This document shows positions 54,318 through 64,000 of a DNA stretch of 64,000 bases, one piece after another; the stretch's first letter is position 1, and the number at the start of each line of letters is the position of its first letter. The translations under genes were made by a program, and so were the position numbers. The notes beneath the pieces are model-generated. The model was not told the DNA's origin and ran no database searches. It was given only the letters and a program-made list of their open reading frames with translations. The DNA comes from Batkoa obscura (lineage: Eukaryota > Entomophthoromycota > Entomophthoromycetes > Entomophthorales > Batkoaceae), in assembly GCA_030770535.1 (NCBI GenBank), contig JASVEC010000010.1, positions 372,001 to 436,000 on the forward strand, read 5' to 3'.

Positions 54318-57102
54318 ATGGTACTTCCTTTAATTACCTTAGAGCAATTCTTTTCTTTATATAGCTCAAATGAAGACAAACTATTGTCAGCAATCAAATA
54401 CCTGCCTAGCATATTAGTTGACTTGAGCGGTCAGGAGGAGGAAGGTTTTAATCAAGTAATCCAGCATATCAAAGAGCTTAGTGAACCATTTAACTTTAGT
54501 ATTTTACTAGATGTACGTCATAGTGATTTGGCTTTTAATTTTTTGGATATTGGAATCAAGCAAGTGATAATGTGGTGTAAAGAAAGCCATGATCTGAAAG
54601 ATTTGCTAACAATCGCGCCCTCATTTCCAAAAGAAAGATTTGGTTGTCTACTTGATTACAAAACGCTAAAAGAAGATTTTTTAGCAAATTTGCCTATCAT
54701 ATTGCCCCATTTTAGTACCATTGGGTTTCATTCAAACAACGTTGAATTAAACTCAAATACTTTAATATTGCAATTATCTCAAAGTCAAAGTAAACAATAT
54801 AACGGTCAATGGCTAGTTCAAAACTTGTGTTTTCCCGAAAAAAGTATGTTAAGTCAGCTTAAAAACAATAACATAGATGCGATTATCCCAGCTCATCAAC
54901 TTACTTTGGATGAGATTACTGAAGAGCCAGGAAAAGATGAAAAACTCAACCTAGCAGAAGCAATATTGGCACCAGTTAAATCAGATAGAGAAGATCAATT
55001 AATTTCTACTTGTGTAGTTGATCAACTAGGGACTTGTTTAGGTTTGGTATATTCAAATTATTCTTCAGTTTTGGAGTCTTTAAAGACAGGCCAGGGTGTT
55101 TATTTTTCTCGTAAAAGAGGGTTATGGCATAAAGGGATTACTTCAGGTTCCCATCAGCATTTATTGAAAATAGAGATGGATTGCGACTTTGATACATTAA
55201 AATTTACTGTCATCCAACATGGTTCAGGTATTTATCATCATCATATTAATATAGATAATTACAAATTATAAATATTTAGGTTTTTGCCATCTCGAAACCC
55301 TTACATGTTTTGGAAAAGGAAATGGTTTAGTTGAATTAGAAAGAACAATCCAAAGTCGTAAAAATTCGGCTCCAGAAGGATCATACACTCATAGATTGTT
55401 CACGGATCCATCGCTGTTAAATTCCAAGATCATGGAGGAGGCTGAAGAATTATGCCAGGCAGAAAATAAAAATGATGTAACTTTCGAAGCGGCAGATTTA
55501 ATGTATTTTTTAATGGTAAAATGTGCGATGGTTGGAAGCAGATTAGGAGAAGTGTTAAATAATTTACAAAAGAAATCATTGAAAGTGCAAAGACGTGCTG
55601 GAGATGCTAAGCCTAAATGGTTACCAAAAATTGATAATAAGAATTTAGATCTTAATCAAATGAAAGCCAAGTTACCTACACCCGATATATTTAAAGTTAA
55701 AGAACCCACCTGGCCTCTACCTTATCAATTAACCACTTATAATCACGATGAAATATCAGAAAATGAAAGACAATCTCTTTTGAAGAGACCAATTTTAAAC
55801 AATAAAGAGATATTCAATAGAGTGGATCCAATCCTTCAAGAAGTAAGACAAAAAGGGGATAGCGCTATATTGGAATTTACCGCCAAGTTTGACCAAGTAG
55901 AGTTAGAAGAAACATGTATGGTTGCTCCTTTCCCATCCAAATTCATGAAATTAAGTCCAGAAACTAAGCAAGCAATTGATAAGGCTTATGAAAATATATT
56001 AAAGTTTCATTTGGCACAAAAAGAAAAAGATACGATTCTAGAGGTTGAGACTAGTAATGGGGTTATTTGTACTAGATTTTCTAGGGCTATTGAAAGAGTA
56101 GGCTTATATGTTCCTGGGGGTACTGCAGTTTTACCATCTACAGCTTTGATGTTAGGTATTCCAGCTAAAGTAGCTGGGTGTAGTGAAATTATTTTTGCAA
56201 CTCCTCCTAGAAAAGATGGTACAATTGCACCAGAAGTGGTCTATGTAGCTGAAAAAGTAGGAGCAACTCACATTTTGAAAGCTGGTGGAGCACAAGCAGT
56301 AGCTGCTTTAGCTTATGGCACAAATACTGTACCAAAGGTAGATAAAATATGTGGACCCGGCAACCAATATGTTACTTGCGCTAAAATGATTGTACAGAAT
56401 GACCCAAGTAACTTAGTAAGTATTGATATGCCAGCTGGGCCTTCAGAAATACTTGTTATTGCAGACGCAACTTCAAACCCAAAGTTTGTTGCTTCTGATT
56501 TATTATCACAGGCAGAACACGGAGAAGACTCACAATCGGTATTAGTTACAGTTGGTTTGGATGAAGCTAAAATTCAAGATATCCTTAAAGAGGTTGAATC
56601 TCAAGCAAAAGTATTGCCCAGAAAAGATATCATTGAAAAATCTCTAGCACACTCTTTCTTATTAACAACTGAGAACCAAGAACAAGCCATTGCCTTTTCT
56701 AATGATTATGCACCAGAACATTTAATTATTCAGACCGATGAACCTCATCAGTGGATGGATAAAATTGTTAACGCAGGTTCAGTTTTCTTGGGACATTATT
56801 CGCCAGAAAGGTAATTAAATTTATATTTTTATAGTAATATACCATTAACTTGTTGATTTAGCTGTGGAGACTATGCCTCAGGCACAAATCATACATTACC
56901 AACTTATGGTTATGCTCGTATGTATTCTGGTGTTGGCACTAGTACCTTTCAAAAGTACATTACTAGCCAATATCTAAGTAAAGAAGGGATCAGAGATTTG
57001 GGTCCAATAGTAATGCATTTGGCAGAGATCGAAGGTTTAGAAGCTCATTCGAATGCAGTAAGAGTAAGATTGGAAAGCTTACAGCAGAAAACTATGTCCT
57101 AA
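54318..57102 (+). CDS. HIS4: HIS4: PRA-cyclohydrolase / PRA-pyrophosphohydrolase / histidinol dehydrogenase
   Basis: Three exons (54318-55227, 55280-56810, 56862-57102) join in phase to 893 aa. Residues about 1-215 are the fungal N-terminal domain. The cyclohydrolase (about 220-325) has [18 protein letters not shown], a DCDFD metal site and [12 protein letters not shown] across intron 1. The pyrophosphohydrolase (about 330-420) has [10 protein letters not shown] and EAADLMYF. Histidinol dehydrogenase (about 455-890) has [50 protein letters not shown] and, across intron 2, [18 protein letters not shown]. It catalyses steps 2, 3 and 9-10 of histidine synthesis. All three activities look intact. 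Slightly longer than yeast His4. Confidence 0.96.
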
Positions 57103-57362
57103 TTTTTTAAATAATGTTTTAAAGCTTATTTTAAAAAGACTACTATCAATAAAATCATATTATATATTATTTTATTTTATTATTAATTAATATGCATTCA
57201 TAAAAATAACAGAATCATTGCAAAATTTAATTTTAAACCAAAAGACTCAAATTTCTAAAGAATTAAGATTACGTTATAATTTATTTTAACTTTCTCATTG
57301 TGATAATCTAAAAAAAAGTCTAAAGGATATTTAATAGCAATTCATAATATAAGAATAGTAAA

Positions 57363-57937
57363 ATGAGTCAAAAAGAAGTTCAGGATATGATAAACAATGG
57401 TAACAGAATAAATAAATGGTTAATGTAATACAAAGTAAATGATGTTTTTATAGATTTAAGCGAACTGTTAAAAGATAGTAATTTAGAACATAATGAATTA
57501 AATATAGAAGGAGTAAATATTCTATTATTAAAACCAAGCTTATTAAATAAAACTCAATTAGTATAATGATTTAAATTCCCTATTAAAAGAGCAATCACAT
57601 AACTCCCAGAATGCCATTGAAGAATTGGAATTAGTAAGTTTAATTAATTAATTTAAATGATTAAGTTAAATATTATAAACAAAATAGATAGAGAACCAAG
57701 ATTTATTTAACGATAATACTCAAGCTTCTTTAAATAAGCTAACTGATCATTTATCTTCAGCATTTAAACAAGTGGATCAACTAGAAGTAATACTAATTTA
57801 TTTATGTTTATAAAAAGATATTTAATTAGCTATAGGATTTGATCAACTTTGTAGATAAAAAAGCTAATGCCTTAGATTCTAGAATTAATGCTTTGGAATT
57901 AGAACAGAATGAATGGTTAAAAAATAATAAATCATGA
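57363..57937 (+). CDS. Coiled-coil protein, BLOC-1 subunit 4 (cappuccino)-like
   Basis: Five short exons with introns of about 50 nt: MSQKEVQDMINN, DLSELLKDSNLEHNELNIEG, YNDLNSLLKEQSHNSQNA, an exon from IENQDLFND to KQVDQLE, and DLINFVDKKANALDSRINAL ending LKNNKS. The phases agree at each junction. About 120 aa, nearly all heptad-like. The string VDQLE-DLINFVDKKANALDSRINALE follows the pattern of BLOC1S4/Cnl1 (ID-LE-x-FV-x-x-V-x-x-M-E). Those proteins act in lysosome-related or endosomal sorting. The assignment is tentative; another small coiled-coil family remains possible. Confidence 0.5.
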
Positions 57938-60011
57938 AGCCATTGATAAATTCATCACTTTCCTAAGGATTCTTCGTTAATAATTAAGCGTTTGTTTTTT
58001 ATTGAAATATGTAGAGCTTATCTGTTTGTGACAGCTCTTTTGATTTTCCTTCATTCTTTTTATTTTTAAATTGAGTCATTTTATATTTTTATCATTCAAT
58101 ATAAAACAAATATACTATATATATTTCGGAATAGTTGATTACTATTTATATTTGTTTTGTTTCCTTTAACTATTTTATATAAAATAAGTGATATTGCCTT
58201 TCCTTTTCCTTTTCCTTTTCCTTTTAATAATAAAATTGAGTTGCAAACATGAATTAAGATAGTAAAAGTTAGGAAAGTAATTATTTACTTTTATCACCTT
58301 TAAAACAAGTCTCAATTTTACATTTTGATTGAGGCTGACTATCATTGTAATTAAAATTTATACTGTTTCTATTATTGAAATGGATGAAATGGAACCAATT
58401 GAAATTAGTAGAAAGTTGTTATGATAATCAATTTGTTCTATGTGGTATGGGATCAATTAAACTACACCTTCAATTAGGAATTGAATGGAATAATATTCCA
58501 AATAAGAAATTAGACTTATTACTGCAATAGTGTAAATTAAGGAAGGTGGAGTAATAAAATAAATTGTAGATAATAAATTAATGTATAACTATTATTAACA
58601 ATATGACCATTTTTGATTGTGAATTGAATAAAGATTAAATTAGCAATATTTTGAAAATAATACTATTAGACGAAACATAATTAATTTATTTTTCATTAAG
58701 AGAAAAGAACAAAACAAGATTAACTTAAGGCATTGAACTACTATTCAATTAATATTAAAAATATAACACTATTAAACTAATAATAACTTTTATAGTAATT
58801 ATGTTATTTTTAACCTAAACCTCAACAATGACTAAAAGATAGTTTATTTAAATCTTTAATTAACACATTGTGTGCTTTTAATTTAATAGTATTTTTATTC
58901 TTAATTTAAAACGCGTCATTTTGGTATCAAAAAATAGAAAATTAAGTTTACTGTTGTATATTTTATTATGTTCTTATTATAAACAGTATAGTATAGATAC
59001 ACTGATCCTTTAGCTTCTTATTTTTATTAAGATTAAGTTATGCTTTTATGTATTAAATTTGCACAATTTCCATTGAATAATGTAAATTTTAACTCCTTTT
59101 CCTAAAAAATAATACTATAAACTAATATTTAGCTTTTTAAAGACTAGTTAACCATATTTCCATTGTTTATTAACTGAATTAGAGTTAATGAAGTGATGAC
59201 ATAGATTTAATTATATTAAAAATTTAATAATATTGTTTTATCTAAAACAACGAACTTCGATTATTTCTCCGGTTTAGAGTCAAACATTCAGTAATCAAAA
59301 TAAAAGTATGGTTTCCATAACCAATGATGTTAACTTCAAACTATCAAATATCTATTTCATTCGTTAATATAAATAAACGATAGATTAGTGACTTAAATAA
59401 TAAATGCTGCCCCATAACCCCTTAACACTTAGTTTTTTTGTTTTCCAAATTTAAACGTAGTCTTCCTAAATAAAATTTATATTTAGTACATTTAATATAT
59501 CTAATATATTTTATTATCTTTTAAATCTCGTTATTCTTTATCGAGTATTTGATAATATTTCTTGTACAATAAAATAATATATTATACCCATTTTAATGAT
59601 ATAAATAAGCATAAGGCGGAAATACTCTACACCAATTAATTAAGCTAATAACATAATCTAGTTTGTTGGTGCAACTAATGTGTTCTTGAATACAGAATAG
59701 TAATGTATTATGATTCAGCCCCATGATCACTAATTGATATAAAAAAGTTACTTGAAATCTCAATTTAGTAAGATTTTCATATAACTTTTCCGTTATGACA
59801 TAATTTAAAATTTTGGTCCGATAAAAAATCAGAAATGAAAAATCAAGTGGTTGAGTTATGACTGAATTTTATTCAAAAATACACCCTCCTTAAATAACTA
59901 AGCAAATTGAAAATAATAAATACCCTTGATTTTCCTTTCATCAAATTATTTTTTTTTAAAAAAAATCTTTGATTTTTTGCTCTATTATTTTTCACAAATA
60001 CAAATAAAGTT
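57938..60011. other. Intergenic; one short possible exon remnant
   Basis: Mostly AT-rich and empty. At about 58385-58530 (+) a frame gives WNQLKLVESCYDNQFVLCGM and LHLQLGIEWNNIPNKKLDLL, then a stop. It reads like a gene fragment, but I recognise no family and find no companion exons. Confidence 0.35.
58202..58225 (+). repeat. (CCTTTT)4 tandem repeat
   Basis: Four exact six-base units. Confidence 0.9.
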
Positions 60012-60392
60012 ATGTACAATATTACTTCAAATGTTAATGTTACTTTTTTAAATAATAAAGTTCATCCATTCAAGTCACGTATAGCTTTACTACGTAATGA
60101 AGATGTCAAGATTGAACGTGCTTTAATAATAGATGCCCCTTCTGCAAGAAGCTTAAGCGTTGGTAGTGGTTTGGTTTTACCATCTACTAATTCGCCTCTC
60201 TCATGCAAAACTGTGAAGCGTTCTGATCTTCCACCTCATCTTAAGCGTCGCTCATATGAGTTAGAGATTGACTCATCTGATGAAGAAGAACTTCCAGAAA
60301 TGAGAGGTCTTGCTGCAAGGTATAATGAACCAAACCAAAAGTTGCGCAGAATTAGCGGCTTTGGTTTACCTAACTACAATATAAGTTGTTAA
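60012..60392 (+). CDS. Small protein of unknown family, paralogue C1
   Basis: Single exon, 126 aa, no signal peptide. The central block HPFKSRIALLRNEDVKIERAL, then SPLSCKTVKRSDLPPHLKR, is shared with C2 on the opposite strand. The C-terminal third has an acidic patch IDSSDEEELPEM and a basic, Gly-containing end. The protein is likely nuclear or cytosolic. G+C is visibly higher than in the flanks. The promoter side has a long T/A tract (59940-59970). No known domain. Confidence 0.62.
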   Translation: MYNITSNVNVTFLNNKVHPFKSRIALLRNEDVKIERALIIDAPSARSLSVGSGLVLPSTNSPLSCKTVKRSDLPPHLKRRSYELEIDSSDEEELPEMRGLAARYNEPNQKLRRISGFGLPNYNISC

Positions 60393-61087
60393 TCAAAAAC
60401 ACTCCTAACCGAAATAGTTCAAAGAGCTAAATCTTTTCTTATCAGTTTATCTTTTGACTATGCTTTTGCCTTTTGTTGAATAAAAATAATTTATTGTTAA
60501 ATATTATTATATTTTCAATTGTATTTTAACATTAAAGTGTAATACTAACAGTTTATTGACTCAGTAGTAATTTGTTTAGTTTAACTGAAAGAAGTAAAGA
60601 AATATTATTAACGGTGATAAATTATTACCAGTTAATAGTAAATTTTTGCTAATTAAAGCTGCAAAATAAAAGACCATCTTTAAAGATTCTAACGTAATTA
60701 CAAATAACATCATACTGATAATTACTGTATTAATTCTTTCGTATAATAATAGTGTTTATCAATTTATTCCAAATACCATCTTTTTAGTGTTGAATAAATA
60801 ATTTAAAATAGCAATTATAATATAGTAAATAAAAATCTTTTTTATTTTTTAAATAAACATGACCTTTTCCTAGATCAAGACAATATCAAACTTATGAATT
60901 TTGATAAGTGTTATTTTAGCATAAAGACTGAGCTGTGGTATATTTAAATTCGATATTCACAATGAACTAAGAACTTAGCTCTATTAACTATTCCAGTTCA
61001 ACCGAATTTTGATTATTAGGTTCAAAAGTCAACTTCACTGAAGCAAATGTAACATTTTGACTAATAGAAAGTTAAATATTATTAATA
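60393..61087. other. Intergenic between C1 and C2
   Basis: Shared 3' region of two convergent genes; no gene or repeat seen. Confidence 0.4.
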
Positions 61088-61462
61088 TTAAATACAAATT
61101 AAATTATACGTTTTAAAAGCCTTGAAGGATCCAATACTTCCTAAATACCCATATGAAGATTTGTCAGCTCCATTCCCTCTTAAACAATCTTCTTGAATTT
61201 CACAACCTTGACGTTTAAGATGAGATGGTAGATCACTTCTTTTCGATGTCTTAAAAGAAAGAGGCGATTGTAATGCGACTGCTGATACATTGATACTTTT
61301 TGATACCATACTTTCAACTAATAAACTTTTATCGATTTTTACAGCTTCGTCACGAAGATGAGCAATACGTGATTTTAATGGACGAGATTGAACAAAAGTG
61401 TTTTGACATAAACATGATGGTTCATTATTACCATTTGACGCGGTTAAAGGGTAGTTGATCAT
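61088..61462 (-). CDS. Small protein of unknown family, paralogue C2
   Basis: Single exon, 124 aa. Shares RPLKSRIAHLRDEAVKIDKSL and SPLSFKTSKRSDLPSHLKR with C1 at equal spacing; the N- and C-termini differ. C1 and C2 point toward each other with 695 bp between stops, so the pair arose by an inverted duplication or by moving one copy. No signal peptide or membrane helix. The conserved SDLP-x-HLKR string could be a short binding motif; the function is unknown. Confidence 0.62.
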   Translation of the reverse strand: MINYPLTASNGNNEPSCLCQNTFVQSRPLKSRIAHLRDEAVKIDKSLLVESMVSKSINVSAVALQSPLSFKTSKRSDLPSHLKRQGCEIQEDCLRGNGADKSSYGYLGSIGSFKAFKTYNLICI

Positions 61463-63532
61463 TTTTAATTTATTTAATCACTAACTTATTTTTCCGCGTT
61501 TAAATGGAAAGTAAATAAATGAATTAAAATTTTTGCTTTAAAAACGGGCATCAAGGGTATTTATTATTTTTAAAGCTAAGTTTAAAAGGTTGGTGTGTAG
61601 AGAATAACTATGACTCATGCTATCCTTGTGATTTCGATTCCTAATAAATTGATTGGATACTCAAATATTACATTTTTCTTATATTTAAATTTATTGGTTG
61701 TTATGTTGCAAAAAGTAACTGATTGGATTAGTTTTGGAACGTTTTATTATTTTGCAAAGTATGAAAGAGACTTTTACCCAATCAAAAGTGCCTTCAACTT
61801 CATGTTACTTAAATTTTATTTCACCTTTACAATTTTTCAAAAATTAAAATTAAATTTTAGATCAGATATTCAGTAATTTAGCGTTATACTTTGAGTACAA
61901 TTTTCAATAACAACAATTAGCTTCTAATTTGAGCAGAGATCAAATTTAAAATCCTAAAATTATACATAGTTTTTATATCATGTTATTTTAAATGGTATAT
62001 ATTAAGTATATTCTTATCAATAACAATAATTTATTACATTTAAATTGGAGATTAATTAAATCAAAACTGTATAGATTTCTTTGTAGCTACTCGTTGAGAT
62101 TTTATTTAATCTAGCCTTTACCATTGGATTTAGTTTGAAAATATACTTAAAAAGTTAAACTCTATTATAGTTTTAGTTCTTGAAAGCCTTCATTATATTA
62201 TTTAATTTAATTGTGTGTTCAGTTCGTATTTTAAATTTAATGCCAATATTTTATTATTTAAAAGATTATTTGAACCTTAAAATACATTCATTGCTGATTT
62301 TTTTTAAAAGTCCTTAAACAGTTGAATCGATATATTGCGACAACATAAAAATACAAAATTGTAATTATACTTTTCTTATCATTATTTTAGAAGATACTAT
62401 TAATCAATCTTTAAATGACAAATTGTATTTTTATTTCATAGTAGAGATATCCAATTACTAATCCTGCTAATGTTTTTAACTAGTAAAAAACAAGGTAAAT
62501 GTTATGTTATCTAACATCCTATAATTTATATAATATGTCAATTTTAATATTAACTTCATAGATAATTGCTATCTATAAAAAGGCGTTTCGTATTTACTGT
62601 TCGTAGTAATTTCTATTTAAATTAAATTAGATTTCCATAATTTCTAATGACATTTGATTAAATGTAAATAAAATAAAATGGTCGTTACAAAGATTAATGT
62701 TTTTGTTTTTAAGTTATATTGAACAACACTACTACCAATCATTTACAAAACAATATAGCCAAATTTTTACATCTATACTTTTCATATGTAATAATTTGTA
62801 TGGTAATAATTTATAATTTAGGCTTGATTTATTGACCTTTTTATTATTCCACGAAATTACGAAGACTTTGAATTTTGATATGAAATAATGACTTTTAATT
62901 TTATAGCGAAATGTAAATAAATTTTAATATACTACTTTATTTATCATTAATGACTATTAGAATTCAATAGTTTTTGAATTTCAAGTTGTAATTGCCGTAT
63001 GATTTGTAAATTTGTGAATCTGTGATAGAATATACCCAAGAATTAGAGGATTAAATCCAAGTTTTAGTAAAAATGATCTTAAAAATAGTCACAGTATCTT
63101 TTATGCAGATTTGACTTTTTATCCCCACTCTAAGTTCTGCAAAAAAGAACGCAATAATATTTTATTGGCTAGTGTAAGCATTATTATAAATCTAAAGAAG
63201 TCACTTAGGAAAATTAGAATACAAATCATTGTTTATACGGTTGTAAATATAAATTTATCATTAGCAAGTATATCAAAGTGATATACAACGCACTAATCAT
63301 AGTTAATTTACTTTTCATATTTTTACACGTTTACAAAGGGCCACTTTATAATACTCACTTTGGACGGAAATAAGGTTAGTTTTTTATAAACATATTTTTA
63401 CCCTAAATGACCAAATATAATCCTTAATTTATCGAAGCTTATATCATAAATGTAACTCTTTTCTTTTAGATTTCCATAAAATTATAACTAAGAGAATAAT
63501 TTAAAACATTCAGGTTATATCAAATTAAAAAA
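61463..63532. other. Intergenic, no gene seen
   Basis: About 2 kb of AT-rich DNA. The 88-codon open frame at 61610-61876 is hydrophobic and Phe-rich, as AT-rich chance frames are, and is not supported. Confidence 0.4.
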
Positions 63533-64000
63533 ATGTTTTGGAGATTTGCATTTCAAGCCAACGCTGTTAGTTTCGAAACACTTTTAGATAAATTAGATCA
63601 AGCTGAGGAAGACACGAGGGTTTCATCTGATGACCAATCTACTGACTCTGAATCTATATCTCATGCTTGGGATAATGAATTGGAAGCCGTACTTAAAGAC
63701 GCTGAGCTTTTACAGGAATTGAAAAAAGGAAATGACCGATTGCTTCACTGGTAAATATTATATATAAAAAACCTTATTCTATTATTCAATTTCGATGATT
63801 AACTAATATAATTTAGGCTAAGTAAACCCGAAGTAATTGCTAAACTTTTTAATTGGGTTTTTGAAAATGGAATTGCTCCAGGGAATAAACAAGCTCAAAA
63901 GCAAGGAAGCTCAGCTGAGGAAGGAATCAATAAGAAAGAAGAAACAAATGATTCTAATGAAGATGACTCAAAAAAAGAAACAAGTAGCTCATCTAATATC
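63533..64000 (+). CDS. SIT4-associated (SAPS/PP6R) phosphatase regulator, N-terminal part
   Basis: Exon 1 is 63533-63750 and exon 2 starts at 63817, running off the window. The start MFWRFAFQANAVSFETLLDK, then LKDAELLQELKKGNDRLLHW and LSKPEVIAKLFNWV, is the standard opening of SAPS proteins (yeast Sap155/185/190, animal PP6R), which bind Sit4/PP6-type phosphatases and govern the G1/S transition and TOR signals. Compared with yeast, an acidic Ser/Asp stretch is inserted at about residues 28-45. A low-complexity Glu/Ser/Lys linker begins at 63890. The downstream helical repeats are outside the window. Confidence 0.88.

Noticed and set aside
61610-61876. 88-codon hydrophobic + strand frame
   Set aside because: Low complexity, no family pattern, base composition equal to surrounding intergenic DNA.

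Overview
The window is very AT-rich nuclear DNA from a fungus. Evidence: a HIS4-type three-domain histidine protein (54318-57102), a GT21 ceramide glucosyltransferase, a PTM1-like seven-transmembrane protein, a full GCN2, and many 43-60 nt introns running GTAAGT/GTAAAT to TAG. The base composition, intron style and lineage-specific secreted families suggest an early-diverging zygomycete-grade fungus, with Entomophthoromycotina (Conidiobolus-like) as my best guess. That placement is inference, not proof.

Two kinds of neighbourhood alternate. Compact conserved blocks: 1-836 (ceramide glucosyltransferase, partial); 3089-11919 (CWF19, Abitram, GCN2); 25629-39270 (tRNA-Phe, PTM1/GPR107-like, USP39/Sad1, centrin, IWS1, HFM1/MER3, RPS17, MED6); 54318-57937 (HIS4 and a BLOC1S4-like coiled-coil gene); 63533-64000 (SIT4-associated SAPS protein, partial). 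Intergenic gaps inside these blocks are often only 50-200 bp, and several gene pairs are divergent or tail to tail.

Between them lie sparse accessory stretches. 12.8-20 kb holds a tandem family of small two-helix membrane proteins with PPxY tails: three intact, two clearly broken and one doubtful copy. 21.8 kb holds a secreted CAP-like gene. 40-50.4 kb holds four secreted helical proteins on one strand, two of which share 328 bp of apparently identical promoter plus signal-peptide sequence and then diverge. 60-61.5 kb holds two small paralogous proteins of unknown function in tail-to-tail orientation.

The accessory stretches are seeded with a ~98 bp fold-back element with GGGGATGT/ACATCCCC ends (26 copies found), most flanked by a 4-bp duplication, usually ATAT or AAAT. 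A 618 bp relative with 20-bp inverted ends (GGGGTTGT tips) occurs twice almost identically, each carrying the 98 bp element at the same site. A third, longer copy at 44762-47112 lacks that nested insertion and has, in its middle, the decayed gene of a DDE-type transposase. The 618 bp form keeps the left end and the first codons of that gene, so it looks like its internal-deletion derivative. This transposase/MITE system is the most interesting content of the window. A separate 156 bp TA-flanked (mariner-type) MITE is at 39404-39559. I saw no virus-like element that I could support.
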